The notes: generated from the letters alone by a model not told the origin. A DNA stretch of 60,873 nucleotides from RGIG7213 sp045545665 (GCA_045545665.1 JAZQBL010000008.1:1-60873); one strand, 5' to 3'; shown: positions 7,942 through 15,381, counted from the stretch's first letter. Numbers and translations: made by a program.

Positions 7942-7970
7942 ATCATAACACAAATCACGTCAGTCGTCAA
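7942..7970 (-). promoter_or_regulatory. Promoter of the NUDIX operon
   Basis: Minus strand TTGACG (7965-7970), 17 bases, TATGAT (7942-7947). Confidence 0.75.
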
Positions 7971-8075
7971 CAGACTTCGGCGGAGAAAAGTTGTTATTTC
8001 AGTGTTTTCGTTTTTCCGTAACAGTATTTCGATTCCGAATTCTTTATTTACCGCGGAGCAAGCGTTAGTGTGGGG

Positions 8076-8104
8076 TTGCAAGATCACGCAGTTTGTGATA
8101 TAAT
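8076..8104 (+). promoter_or_regulatory. Promoter of the leader ORF and GNAT gene
   Basis: TTGCAA (8076-8081), 17 bases, TATAAT (8099-8104). The transcript would carry about 30 nt before the leader ORF at 8141. Confidence 0.8.
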
Positions 8105-8140
8105 GGTTGCACGGTGAAAACCGAATTTATTTTTTGGAGT

Positions 8141-8275
8141 ATGCTGTTTGAAAAGAAACAACACCTTGGAGATTGTAGTTGCACAACTCAAGCCTTTGGC
8201 TTGAGTGAGAGGGTTTGCAAATACATTCTCGCAATCCTCTCGTACTTTGAGCGTCACAACTATGAAAGGATTTAA
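8141..8275 (+). CDS. Upstream leader ORF, 44 aa, coupled to the GNAT gene
   Basis: ATG at 8141 has TTTGGAGT directly upstream and lies just downstream of a strong promoter. The 44 codons (MLFEKKQHLGDCSCTTQAFG, ending FERHNYERI) stop at TAA two bases before the GNAT ATG, so the GNAT ribosome binding site (AAAGGA) lies inside this ORF. A perfect 9-bp hairpin occupies its middle. The peptide is not recognised. The arrangement suggests a leader peptide controlling GNAT translation or transcription, though it could be a small protein or a fragment of a larger gene. Confidence 0.6.
   Translation: MLFEKKQHLGDCSCTTQAFGLSERVCKYILAILSYFERHNYERI
8186..8206 (+). promoter_or_regulatory. Hairpin within the leader ORF
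   Basis: ACTCAAGCC-TTT-GGCTTGAGT, a perfect 9-bp stem with a 3-nt loop and no T-run after it. A second, weaker pairing (GAGAGG around 8207 with CCTCTC around 8236) lies between it and the GNAT ribosome binding site. Confidence 0.55.
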
Positions 8276-8277
8276 AA

Positions 8278-8931
8278 ATGAAAAATTTGACGATACGTTT
8301 AGAGACAGAAAAAGACTACAGAGCCGTAGAAGAACTGACCCGTGAGGCGTTTTGGAACGTCTACAAGCCGGGGGCTGACGAGCATTATTTCGTACACATG
8401 ATGCGAAATCACCCCGATTTCATACCCGAGCTTGCGTTTGTGCTTGAAAAAGACGGAGAGATCATCGGCAACATCATGTACACAAAGGCTTGGCTTGAGA
8501 ATGAGGAAGGAAAGCGCAAGGAGATTCTTTCCTTCGGTCCGCTTTGCATCGCTCCTGAGTATCAAAGACAGAAGCTTGGCAAGTTACTCATTGAGCATTC
8601 CTTTGAGGTGGCTCGGAAGATGGGTTACGATGTGAACATCAACTTCGGAAATCCCGGTAACTACGTCAGCCGTGGATTCGTGAGCTGTAAAAAGAAGAAC
8701 GTAAGCTTTGCTGTGGACGGAAACTATCCGACCGCACTTCTCGTTTGCGAACTTGTCGAGGGCGTGCTTGACGGCAAGAAGTGGATGTATATCCCCTCCA
8801 CTGCCGCAGATTGCTGTGAGGACGTTGCCGCAGTGGAAGCATTTGACGCGACTTTTCCGCCAAAGGAAAAAAAGTGGATGCCAAGTCAAGAAGAATTCTA
8901 CATCTATAGTCATTCATCGGTAGTACGATAA
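8278..8931 (+). CDS. GNAT-family N-acetyltransferase
   Basis: 217 aa. The acetyl-CoA-binding motif A is clear: SFGPLCIAPEYQRQKLGKLL, starting near residue 82 (V/I-x-P-x-x-Q-x-x-x-x-G-x), preceded by the strand EIIGNIMYTKAW. The family transfers acetyl from acetyl-CoA to an amine; the substrate is unknown. The C-terminal extension past residue 140 (PSTAADCCEDVAAVEAFDAT) is unusual for minimal GNATs but common in clostridial members annotated as YhbS-like. It is preceded by AAAGGA at 8-base spacing and by a coupled 44-codon ORF, and ends at a strong terminator. Confidence 0.88.
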   Translation: MKNLTIRLETEKDYRAVEELTREAFWNVYKPGADEHYFVHMMRNHPDFIPELAFVLEKDGEIIGNIMYTKAWLENEEGKRKEILSFGPLCIAPEYQRQKLGKLLIEHSFEVARKMGYDVNINFGNPGNYVSRGFVSCKKKNVSFAVDGNYPTALLVCELVEGVLDGKKWMYIPSTAADCCEDVAAVEAFDATFPPKEKKWMPSQEEFYIYSHSSVVR

Positions 8932-8939
8932 ACGTAAAA

Positions 8940-8969
8940 GCCGCTGAGGTGGAAATCCATCTCAGCGGC
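8940..8969. terminator. Bidirectional terminator
   Basis: A 13-bp stem GCCGCTGAGGTGG/CCATCTCAGCGGC (one G-T pair) with loop AAAT, followed by ATTTTTATCTTTT on the plus strand. It separates the convergent GNAT and HTH/zinc-ribbon genes. Confidence 0.85.
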
Positions 8970-8974
8970 AATTT

Positions 8975-9739
8975 TTATCTTTTCTTATAAATGACAAGCT
9001 CTGGATTTTCTCCGTTTGCTTCGTAGGTACAGATGAGGATGAAGTCCATATTGGAAACGACTCCGAAGCATCGGTCACCGCCGAATTCACATTTCAGTTG
9101 ATTTCCGAGATACGTGGCGTTATCGTCGAGGAATTTGACAGTCTTGCCGTTTGGCAGACGGTATTCGAGATTAACGTAACCGCCCACAAGTGCGTTGAGT
9201 TCTTCGAGCTTCGGCATTCCTTCGACACCGAGGGCGTTTATCTCGTCGATCAGCTTACGCTTGAACTCTTCAAACTTTCCGCCGTCATCAAGATTTTTAT
9301 ATTCCTTCCAATAATCGAGCCCCGGAAGCATTTCCTTAAGATACGCACGAGCCTGCTCTGCGGGAAAGGCTTCGCTTGACATATTTTTCACGCACACCTC
9401 GATCAGATCATCCATATCGTGATACATATACTCGCCATCGGCATAGCACCACTTACAGTAGTCTTCGTTGAAGACCCCATCTTTCTCTTTACTGATACTG
9501 CTATCTTCAAGAGGCATACCGCAACATTGACAGATGAGCTGACGAGGCGAGCCGAGAAGCGTATTGATAGACACATCAAAAAGCTTTGAGAGAAGCTTCA
9601 GTGTTTCGGTGTTGGGTACCGTTTCACCGTTTTCCCAACGGCTGACCGCCTGACGTGTGACAAATACCTTTTCGGCAAGCTCCTCCTGGGAGAGTCCTTT
9701 TTTCACTCTGAGATCACGAATAATGTCCTTTGGTTCCAT
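8975..9739 (-). CDS. HTH (XRE-type) regulator fused to a zinc-ribbon domain
   Basis: 254 aa from ATG at 9739, chosen because AAAGGTGAT lies just upstream and the helix-turn-helix follows at once; an earlier frame extension would overlap the promoter. Residues ~5-60 are a classical XRE HTH (GLSQEELAEKVFVTRQAVSR, then WENGETVPNTETL). Residues ~70-150 are a CxxC...CxxC putative zinc-ribbon domain (CQCCGMPLEDSS, CKWCYADGE). The last ~70 residues (LEYRLPNGKTVKFLDDNATY) form a small beta-rich domain of unknown role, possibly sensing. It is monocistronic, likely a repressor or sensor. Confidence 0.85.
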   Translation of the reverse strand: MEPKDIIRDLRVKKGLSQEELAEKVFVTRQAVSRWENGETVPNTETLKLLSKLFDVSINTLLGSPRQLICQCCGMPLEDSSISKEKDGVFNEDYCKWCYADGEYMYHDMDDLIEVCVKNMSSEAFPAEQARAYLKEMLPGLDYWKEYKNLDDGGKFEEFKRKLIDEINALGVEGMPKLEELNALVGGYVNLEYRLPNGKTVKFLDDNATYLGNQLKCEFGGDRCFGVVSNMDFILICTYEANGENPELVIYKKR

Positions 9740-9768
9740 ATAAATATCACCTTTGTTCTTTGTACTTT

Positions 9769-9797
9769 CATTATAACATATTGCGGTACAAATTACA
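9769..9797 (-). promoter_or_regulatory. Promoter of the HTH/zinc-ribbon gene
   Basis: Minus strand TTGTAA (9792-9797), 17 bases, TATAAT (9769-9774). Confidence 0.8.
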
Positions 9798-9837
9798 AGC
9801 AACTTGCTGTTGCTATCGGTTCAATATAAACGTATTT

Positions 9838-10653
9838 TTATTGAAGCTTATACGATGCAATATATTCCACATCGGCATTTGATATCAGCTTTGGAGCATC
9901 TTGCACAAAGCTAACGTTCAGACCGTTTTCTTTTGAGGTGAGTGCAAAATGGCAAAGTGCGATACCCATATCGATCATCTGCATATCAAGCTTTCCTTCG
10001 TGGCTAAAGCCTTTACTGCGCTTGAGATAAAAGTGAGCAGTATCATCCGCTAAAACAACGCGCCAGGGCTGTTTATTTACAGCTGACGGGGCAAGTCTTA
10101 CCATTTCCAAAGGCTCGGCAAATTTGCCCGCCTTTTCTTTTGTCAGCGGTGTCTCAAACGAGCCGTCAAAGAACAATTCTTCAAAGGACAGTCGTTCATC
10201 CGCTTTTATTGCCTTTCGCATCATCGTTTCCCTGATGGACATTTTCTTTGCGGTGTAGCCGATTGGGGTGGCACAGGGCATCATTTCGTTTTCAGAAAGG
10301 TCCATTGCCTGTTCAAAGGCGGAGCGATTCATCGTACCGCCGAGCCAGACGGTACCGAGCCCCAGCGACAGCGCATACAGAACAAATTCCTCAAAGGAAT
10401 ATCCAAACGAGGCGCTTGCGTTCAGACAGTTTTCAATTTTTCCGCCGACATACAGATCTGTTCCGCTTACGACAGGACAGGTCAGACCGTCTTTTTTGGC
10501 GTCGAGAAACTTGAACTTAACGGGAATATTAAAGGGGTTTTTAATTGCATTTGCATACGACAGGAGTTTTTCCTTTGTGCTTTCGTCAAGTGCTCTGCCG
10601 TCATAAGTGCGGACGCTTCTTCTTTTGTTTATCAGTTCTGCAATATTGTTCAT
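9838..10653 (-). CDS. Nitroreductase-family protein (TM1586-like)
   Basis: 271 aa. The N-terminal RRSVRTYDGRALDESTKEKL is the FMN-binding nitroreductase start, and RLAPSAVNKQPWRVV plus HFYLKRSKGFSHEGKLDMQM complete the fold in the second half. The length and two-half arrangement fit the TM1586-type nitroreductase family, in which both FMN-contacting halves are fused in one chain. Likely NAD(P)H-dependent flavoenzyme of unknown substrate. It is the last gene of the gpx-flavodoxin-MarR operon; its ATG overlaps the MarR stop (ATGA), so it is coupled to a redox-responsive regulator. Confidence 0.85.
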   Translation of the reverse strand: MNNIAELINKRRSVRTYDGRALDESTKEKLLSYANAIKNPFNIPVKFKFLDAKKDGLTCPVVSGTDLYVGGKIENCLNASASFGYSFEEFVLYALSLGLGTVWLGGTMNRSAFEQAMDLSENEMMPCATPIGYTAKKMSIRETMMRKAIKADERLSFEELFFDGSFETPLTKEKAGKFAEPLEMVRLAPSAVNKQPWRVVLADDTAHFYLKRSKGFSHEGKLDMQMIDMGIALCHFALTSKENGLNVSFVQDAPKLISNADVEYIASYKLQ

Positions 10654-11090
10654 TTTTCGCCCTCTTTCGAAAGTATCTTATAAAGAATTTTATAAAGCTG
10701 CAAACCTTCCTCGGCAGTAATGTTTGTACAACCGGCAACCTTTGCGGGGATTTCCACCGCTTTTTCCTTTAGTTTTTCACCGCTGTCGGTAAGAAAGACG
10801 CTGACCGAGCGCTCATCGGTGGTACTCCGTTTACGTGTCACGTAACCTTTCGATTCAAGACTTTTGAGCACGGGAGTCATCGTTCCCGAATCAAGAAAGA
10901 GCTTTTCACCGAGTACCTTTACAGTGATCTCCTTTTCTTCCCACATTACCATCATGGTAATGTACTGCGTATAGGTGATATCCAGCTCGTCAAGGTAGGG
11001 ACGGTACCTTTTGACCACCTCACGTGCGGCAGCATAAAGAGGAAAGCAAAGCTGATTTTCAAGCTTTAATACTTCATATTTTTTATCCAT
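10650..11090 (-). CDS. MarR-family regulator, OhrR-like
   Basis: 146 aa. Winged-helix MarR domain: ITYTQYITMMVMWEEKEITV, LFLDSGTMTPVLKSLESKGY (recognition helix) and RKRSTTDERSVSVFLT (wing). A cysteine at residue 15 (ENQLCFPLYAAARE) is in the position of the peroxide-sensing cysteine of OhrR, which oxidises and releases DNA in response to organic hydroperoxides. The operon content (glutathione peroxidase, flavodoxin, nitroreductase) and a perfect palindrome downstream of the operon promoter fit autogenous, peroxide-released repression. Assignment as OhrR-like is inference from the cysteine and context. Confidence 0.88.
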   Translation of the reverse strand: MDKKYEVLKLENQLCFPLYAAAREVVKRYRPYLDELDITYTQYITMMVMWEEKEITVKVLGEKLFLDSGTMTPVLKSLESKGYVTRKRSTTDERSVSVFLTDSGEKLKEKAVEIPAKVAGCTNITAEEGLQLYKILYKILSKEGEK

Positions 11091-11093
11091 GGT

Positions 11094-11510
11094 TTAACCC
11101 TTTTGATCTATAACACTCTTTGCAAACTCGCAAACTTTTGCAAGATCTGTTTCATTCGGTCTGCCTTTATGGATCTTCGCAAACTCACCCCTGCAATGAA
11201 ATTCTTCGTCCGAAACTGTAACGCCTACAGCATCTGCAACCTTTTTGACAGGCTTCTTCATGGATTTCATCATTGCGGACGTGCCGAAGCAGACGATTTT
11301 GCCTATATTATCTTTATTGTTGACGATAAAATCCTTCACTGCCTGATCTACGTCGAATGCGTAATAGGAACAACCGAGAAACAGAACGTCTGCCTTTTCT
11401 TCAAGCGGTACGGACACGTCTTTTGCCACGACTGCGACCGCCTCGGCAACTGCTTGTGCTAACTTCTTTGTGTTACCCGAACGGGTATAATAACGAACTG
11501 CTACCTTCAT
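11094..11510 (-). CDS. Flavodoxin-family protein
   Basis: 138 aa. The phosphate-binding loop of flavodoxins is at the N-terminus: VRYYTRSGNTKKLAQAVAEA (T/S-x-S/T-G-N-T). DVLFLGCSYYAFDVDQAVKD forms the second flavin-contact region. Such proteins are small FMN electron carriers. The start is one base after the glutathione peroxidase stop (TAAtATG) and the stop is 3 bases before the MarR gene, so the genes form a tight operon. It may supply electrons to the peroxidase or nitroreductase; that is inference. Confidence 0.85.
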   Translation of the reverse strand: MKVAVRYYTRSGNTKKLAQAVAEAVAVVAKDVSVPLEEKADVLFLGCSYYAFDVDQAVKDFIVNNKDNIGKIVCFGTSAMMKSMKKPVKKVADAVGVTVSDEEFHCRGEFAKIHKGRPNETDLAKVCEFAKSVIDQKG

Positions 11511-11511
11511 A

Positions 11512-12051
11512 TTACAAGCACTCCTTTATCGCTTCCTTCAGCTTTTTCATATCGGTCGGTTCAAAACGGGCAACGATCTTGCCGTCCCTGTCAATAAGAA
11601 ACTTTGTAAAATTCCATTTAACTTTGCCATTATTTTTATAATCTTTATCGGTTTTCTTAACGACACCCGCCAGCATCATTCCCATAGGCGACATCCCGAA
11701 ACCTTCAAACTTCGTGTTTTCGGTCAGCCATTTGTAAAGAGGAATGGCATTCTTTCCGTTTACGTCCACCTTTGCAAATTGAGAAAACGTAATGCCGAAG
11801 CGACCCGTGCAGAATGTGTGTATCTCCTCATCGCTTCCCGGTGCTTGCTCACCGAACTGATTACACGGGAAATCGAGGATCTCAAAGCCTTGTGATGAAA
11901 ACTCATTATACAGTTCTTGAAGTTCTGTATATTGCGGTGTAAACCCGCATCCCGTTGCAGTGTTCACGATCAGCAACACCTTTCCCTTGTATTCTTCAAG
12001 AGACACCTCGCTGCCGTCTGTTTTCTTAACCTTAAAATCGTATGCGTTCAT
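11512..12051 (-). CDS. Glutathione peroxidase-family (thiol) peroxidase
   Basis: 179 aa. The catalytic site is complete: Cys35 in NTATGCGFTPQY (cysteine rather than selenocysteine), Gln in FPCNQFGEQ and Trp-Asn in VKWNFTKFLID. Bacterial cysteine members usually take electrons from thioredoxin and reduce hydroperoxides. First gene of the operon; GGAGGTG precedes ATG, and the promoter with a perfect palindrome lies upstream. Role: detoxifying organic peroxides, likely under the MarR/OhrR-like regulator two genes downstream. Confidence 0.95.
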   Translation of the reverse strand: MNAYDFKVKKTDGSEVSLEEYKGKVLLIVNTATGCGFTPQYTELQELYNEFSSQGFEILDFPCNQFGEQAPGSDEEIHTFCTGRFGITFSQFAKVDVNGKNAIPLYKWLTENTKFEGFGMSPMGMMLAGVVKKTDKDYKNNGKVKWNFTKFLIDRDGKIVARFEPTDMKKLKEAIKECL

Positions 12052-12074
12052 ACCGCACCTCCAAATAATATTAG

Positions 12075-12089
12075 CTCAATTCAATTGAG
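12075..12089 (-). promoter_or_regulatory. Palindromic operator, probable MarR/OhrR-like site
   Basis: CTCAATT-G-AATTGAG (minus-strand reading), a perfect 7+1+7 palindrome 8 bases downstream of the -10 element, i.e. at the transcription start. The core TCAATTnAATTGA resembles AATT-rich sites bound by OhrR/MarR proteins, and such a regulator is encoded in the operon. Confidence 0.7.
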
Positions 12090-12097
12090 TTCAATTA

Positions 12098-12126
12098 ATT
12101 GTAGCATGATAATCCGCTATTGTCAA
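12098..12126 (-). promoter_or_regulatory. Promoter of the peroxidase operon
   Basis: Minus strand TTGACA (12121-12126), 17 bases, TACAAT (12098-12103). Confidence 0.85.
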
Positions 12127-12245
12127 TAGTATCTGACGTAATTTTGATCTTATGTAAAAATTCTCAATATTCACCGCGAAGACATTGGCGCCACTGCATC
12201 TGCATACACGGAAATGATCGGGAGTGCAACAAAATATCAAAGGAC

Positions 12246-12274
12246 TTGACTGATAAGCGTGATTATGCTATACT
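12246..12274 (+). promoter_or_regulatory. Promoter of the 304-aa gene
   Basis: TTGACT (12246-12251), 17 bases, TATACT (12269-12274), divergent from the peroxidase promoter. Confidence 0.75.
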
Positions 12275-12305
12275 ATAGATACAAAATCGTCAAGGAGGTT
12301 ATGTT

Positions 12306-13220
12306 ATGCTTGAAATAAAAGAATGCTGTAAGGTACCGTTTCCGGAAAAACTTTTTGAAGAGTACGAAGTAAAGGATACCGCCATTTATGCCAACGTCAA
12401 CGCTTCAAAGGTCATTGATATGATGAAGCGTTTTATTGAAATGCATAACGAACCTATGTTTTTTATTCTGGAGCTTCCTTGCAAAAACGAAGACGGAATC
12501 ACATCAGAAAAAACCATTACGAATGCAAACGATGACTATGACGTTTATTTTATTGACGGTCTTGACACCGAACAGGCAATCAATTGTCTGAATTCGCTCG
12601 GTGATTTTCTCGTCAAGGACGGAATGAATAATTTCGGCTTCGGTTGCCACGAATCTCACGAGGAGATCCTACTCGGCAAATACAACGTGATGACGATCTA
12701 TACCAAAAGAGCAGATTCGTATCGTAAGCTTTTCAAGAAATTCGGAATTAAGAAGGTCAAGAACCTTGTAACCGCATGGGACACGTTTGATCCTTTACAT
12801 CTGGGAGAATGCGAACGTTACGTTTCGAAAAAAACAGGGAAAACGATCTATGACATTCCCGAAGATTACAAAGAATACGGCATGTATTTATACACAGCAC
12901 GCAAGGAATACGACAAAGAAACAGAGAAAGAAATCACGTTCGACGAGTTGATCGGTAAAGTTCTTTTAGTCGGAATCACGTATTATACCCACGACAATGA
13001 ATACATCGGACAAACGCAGTTTTACGGAACGGTAACGGAAGCAAATGAAACCATCATCCGCATTAAACAAAAAGACGGAACGGATCTCACTCTTCCGCCT
13101 GATCTAAGCTCAACCAAGCGAGCCCGTCCGGGCGAATACAAGCTTCGCTCCACAAAAGAGGTTGTTGTTAATCCCGACTTTCTTGCAACATGGAATTTGA
13201 ACAGGGCAAAAGAAGACTAA
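12306..13220 (+). CDS. Hypothetical protein, 304 aa
   Basis: Not recognised. It has a near-ideal ribosome binding site (AAGGAGG, 7 bases before ATG), its own promoter and its own terminator, so it is a real, monocistronic gene. There is no signal peptide or membrane helix. The first ~150 residues (FFILELPCKNEDG, DVYFIDGLDTEQAINCLNSL, GFGCHESHEEILLGKYNVMT) read as an alpha/beta domain. The last ~80 residues (VLLVGITYYTHDNEYIGQTQ, IRIKQKDGTDLTLPPDLSST) look like a small beta-barrel. The His-Glu-Ser-His-Glu-Glu cluster near residue 118 could bind metal, but this is only a visual impression. Confidence 0.7.
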   Translation: MLEIKECCKVPFPEKLFEEYEVKDTAIYANVNASKVIDMMKRFIEMHNEPMFFILELPCKNEDGITSEKTITNANDDYDVYFIDGLDTEQAINCLNSLGDFLVKDGMNNFGFGCHESHEEILLGKYNVMTIYTKRADSYRKLFKKFGIKKVKNLVTAWDTFDPLHLGECERYVSKKTGKTIYDIPEDYKEYGMYLYTARKEYDKETEKEITFDELIGKVLLVGITYYTHDNEYIGQTQFYGTVTEANETIIRIKQKDGTDLTLPPDLSSTKRARPGEYKLRSTKEVVVNPDFLATWNLNRAKED

Positions 13221-13228
13221 AAACAGAC

Positions 13229-13258
13229 CCCCCGAAATGAAATTTATCATTTCGGGGG
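13229..13258 (+). terminator. Terminator of the 304-aa gene
   Basis: Perfect 12-bp stem CCCCCGAAATGA/TCATTTCGGGGG with a 6-nt loop, then AG and seven T. Confidence 0.9.
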
Positions 13259-13448
13259 AGTTTTTTTGACCGCATTTCTTCCCGCTTTTCCTGAAGTATG
13301 CAGAAAACAGTAGAAGTAAGAGAGACTGAAAGCATCTGCATCCGAGCTAAAAGCGGGAGAAAATATCTAAAAATAAGCAAAAAGCAGTTACTCTATGCTT
13401 ATTTGAAGGAAGTTGTTTTAAGTTAGCTAGAAAATTATGATACTTTGA

Positions 13449-14831
13449 TCATTTTAAGAAAACGTGCAAGAGCTTTTCATAAAATTTGCTTTTATACGGC
13501 TGATAACGCATCGGCAGATCGAGCCACGTTTTTTTGTCAACAACTGATTTATAATGACTGAATGCATCAAAACCGTCTTTGCCGTGATATGAACCCATTC
13601 CGCTTTCACCGACACCGCCGAATCCCATTTCACTTGTAGCAAGATGAATAACAACGTCGTTGATACATCCGCCGCCGTATGAAAGTTCAGTCGTCACTCT
13701 TTTGATATGTCTTTTGTCGCTTGTAAAAAGATAAAGTGCCAAGGGTTTATCTTTTTTCTTAAGATCGGCTACGACGTCATCAAATTCATCAAACGCAAGT
13801 ATCGGCATAATAGGGCCGAAAATTTCCTCACCCATTACTGCATCATCGTACGTTACACCATCCATAACGGTAGGTGCGATGCGGCATGTTTTATCGTCAA
13901 CATTTCCGCCTGTTACGACCTTTTTTTCATCAATAAGAGCACAAAGTCTTGCAAAATGCTTTTCGTTTATTATCTTGCCGTAATCTTCATTTTTAAGAGG
14001 GTCGTCGCCGTACTGCTTTTTAATTTCCGACACGACGGCTTTGACAAATTCATCCTTAACGGAACTCTCGCAAAAAATATAGTCGGGTGCGACACAGGTT
14101 TGACCGCAGTTAAGATATTTACCGAACACGATCCTTTTTGCGGCAAGCTTGATATTTGCGCTTTTATCAACAATGCAGGGACTTTTTCCGCCAAGTTCAA
14201 GCACCGCAGGTGTAAGATGCTCTGCAGTATGTCGGAGCACTTCTTTACCGACTGCCTGACTGCCTGTAAAAAATACAAAATCAAACTTTTGTTCAAGCAG
14301 TGCCGAGTTCTCTGCCCTTCCGCCTGTAACCACTGCCACGTATTCGGGAGAAAAGCATTCTTTTATGATCTTTTCGACTATTCTGCTTGTAGCCGGAGAA
14401 TACGCACTCGGCTTGATAATTGCCGTATTTCCTGCGGCAACAGCATCTGTCAAAGGATCAAGCGTAAGCAAAAACGGATAGTTCCACGGGCTCATAATAA
14501 GCGTATTCCCGTACGGCACGGGTTGCTTATAGCTATGCGAAGGAAACTGTGCAAGTGGCGTACGAACTTTTTTTCTCTTTGCAAACTTCCTTGTGTGTTT
14601 TATCATATACGAAATTTCCGTAAGTACGAGTCCCGATTCACACATAAAGCCTTCGTAATGGCTTTTGCCGAGGTCGCTTTTCAGTGCATCGTTTATTTCC
14701 GTTTGATATTTTTTTACAGTCTGATACAGTTTTTTCAGCTGTCGTATACGAAAGTCAACGGGGATAGTTGCCCCGCTTCTGTAATAAACTTTCTGTTTTT
14801 CAAGCAAGCTATGTATTTCTGTGCTTGTCAT
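13449..14831 (-). CDS. Aldehyde dehydrogenase, class 3 (ALDH3)-like
   Basis: 460 aa, the usual length of soluble class 3 enzymes. The catalytic glutamate is in LELGGKSPCIVD (near residue 217) and the catalytic cysteine in NCGQTCVAPDY (near 250). YGNTLIMSPWNYPFLLTLDP and KPSAYSPATS are the cofactor-binding parts. It oxidises aldehydes to acids with NAD(P)+; substrate unknown. The start overlaps the stop of the preceding broken alcohol dehydrogenase (ATGA), with GGAG about 10 bases upstream, so the two were once an alcohol-to-aldehyde-to-acid pair under the operator-bearing promoter at 15285-15313. Confidence 0.93.
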   Translation of the reverse strand: MTSTEIHSLLEKQKVYYRSGATIPVDFRIRQLKKLYQTVKKYQTEINDALKSDLGKSHYEGFMCESGLVLTEISYMIKHTRKFAKRKKVRTPLAQFPSHSYKQPVPYGNTLIMSPWNYPFLLTLDPLTDAVAAGNTAIIKPSAYSPATSRIVEKIIKECFSPEYVAVVTGGRAENSALLEQKFDFVFFTGSQAVGKEVLRHTAEHLTPAVLELGGKSPCIVDKSANIKLAAKRIVFGKYLNCGQTCVAPDYIFCESSVKDEFVKAVVSEIKKQYGDDPLKNEDYGKIINEKHFARLCALIDEKKVVTGGNVDDKTCRIAPTVMDGVTYDDAVMGEEIFGPIMPILAFDEFDDVVADLKKKDKPLALYLFTSDKRHIKRVTTELSYGGGCINDVVIHLATSEMGFGGVGESGMGSYHGKDGFDAFSHYKSVVDKKTWLDLPMRYQPYKSKFYEKLLHVFLK

Positions 14832-15169
14832 TTTTCATCACTCCGATCTGCTATAAGCTCATAAAACGCTTCCAGCTCTTTTTTTGTCATCAGCTTCGGC
14901 ACGGGATACAGAGGGTTTGCTTCTCTTTATGCGTGTCTTGCCATTTCACAGATATCCTCTTTTTTTATTCCTTTAATTTTATTGGGAATATTCATTTTAC
15001 TATTGAGTGTTTTGATCGCTTCTATAAATTTCTTTGCTCCCGACTCATAGCTGTCATTTTGACAGCATACCCCTGCTTCGATGCAGAGTTTGTGAATTTT
15101 TTTATATACACAGCCGCCGTAGGCTTCCAGCACGTGCGGCATAATGACTGCGTTGGCAAGTCCGTGCAT
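14828..15169 (-). pseudogene. Iron-containing alcohol dehydrogenase, C-terminal remnant
   Basis: Only the C-terminal third survives, starting within the conserved CHGLANAVIMPHVL region (here MHGLANAVIMPHVLEAYGG). The remnant holds EDICEMARHA, then an in-frame TAA where the family continues, then REANPLYPVPKLMTKKELEA and a final TGA overlapping the aldehyde dehydrogenase start. So both a 5' deletion and an internal nonsense codon are visible. Intact enzymes are about 380-390 residues. Loss of the body probably leaves only the operator, promoter and downstream gene functional. Confidence 0.85.
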
Positions 15170-15256
15170 TGATTTCCTCTTGATTTTATCTGAATATAGA
15201 AATATAAAAGCGGACTAAACCCGGATTTTTGAATTGTCAAAACTTTTCGGTTTCAC

Positions 15257-15276
15257 CTTGTTGATGTTTCAACAAA
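15257..15276. promoter_or_regulatory. Operator copy 1 (TTGTTGA-N4-TCAACAA)
   Basis: Inverted repeat CTTGTTGA-TGTT-TCAACAA, about 9 bases downstream of the -10 element of the minus-strand promoter. The same half-sites recur at 15298-15317, 41 bases away, close to four helical turns. Confidence 0.75.
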
Positions 15277-15284
15277 CAAATTAC

Positions 15285-15313
15285 AGTATATCACAGCCTT
15301 GTTGATATGTCAA
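15285..15313 (-). promoter_or_regulatory. Promoter upstream of the alcohol/aldehyde dehydrogenase remnant operon
   Basis: Minus strand TTGACA (15308-15313), 17 bases, TATACT (15285-15290), flanked by the two operators. Confidence 0.85.
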
Positions 15314-15317
15314 CAAG
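15298..15317. promoter_or_regulatory. Operator copy 2 (TTGTTGA-N4-TCAACAA)
   Basis: Perfect inverted repeat CTTGTTGA-TATG-TCAACAAG. It contains the -35 element of the minus-strand promoter, so a bound regulator would block RNA polymerase. No regulator gene is adjacent. Confidence 0.8.
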
Positions 15318-15381
15318 TTATAAAAATTTGTCTCTGATTTTTTTAAAGCAAAAAAAGATAGGCTGTTAAACCTATCTTTAA

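Noticed and set aside
7905..8087. 60-codon minus frame between the NUDIX and GNAT promoters
   Set aside because: It covers the NUDIX promoter, has no ribosome binding site and no recognisable similarity.
12150..12252. Protein-like stretch (EDIGATASAYTEMIGSATKYQ) between divergent promoters
   Set aside because: No start codon or ribosome binding site; about 25 codons are too few to call a gene remnant.
13707..14864. 385-codon plus-strand open frame
   Set aside because: Antisense to the aldehyde dehydrogenase; translation rich in Cys, Phe, Arg and His, as typical of a shadow frame.
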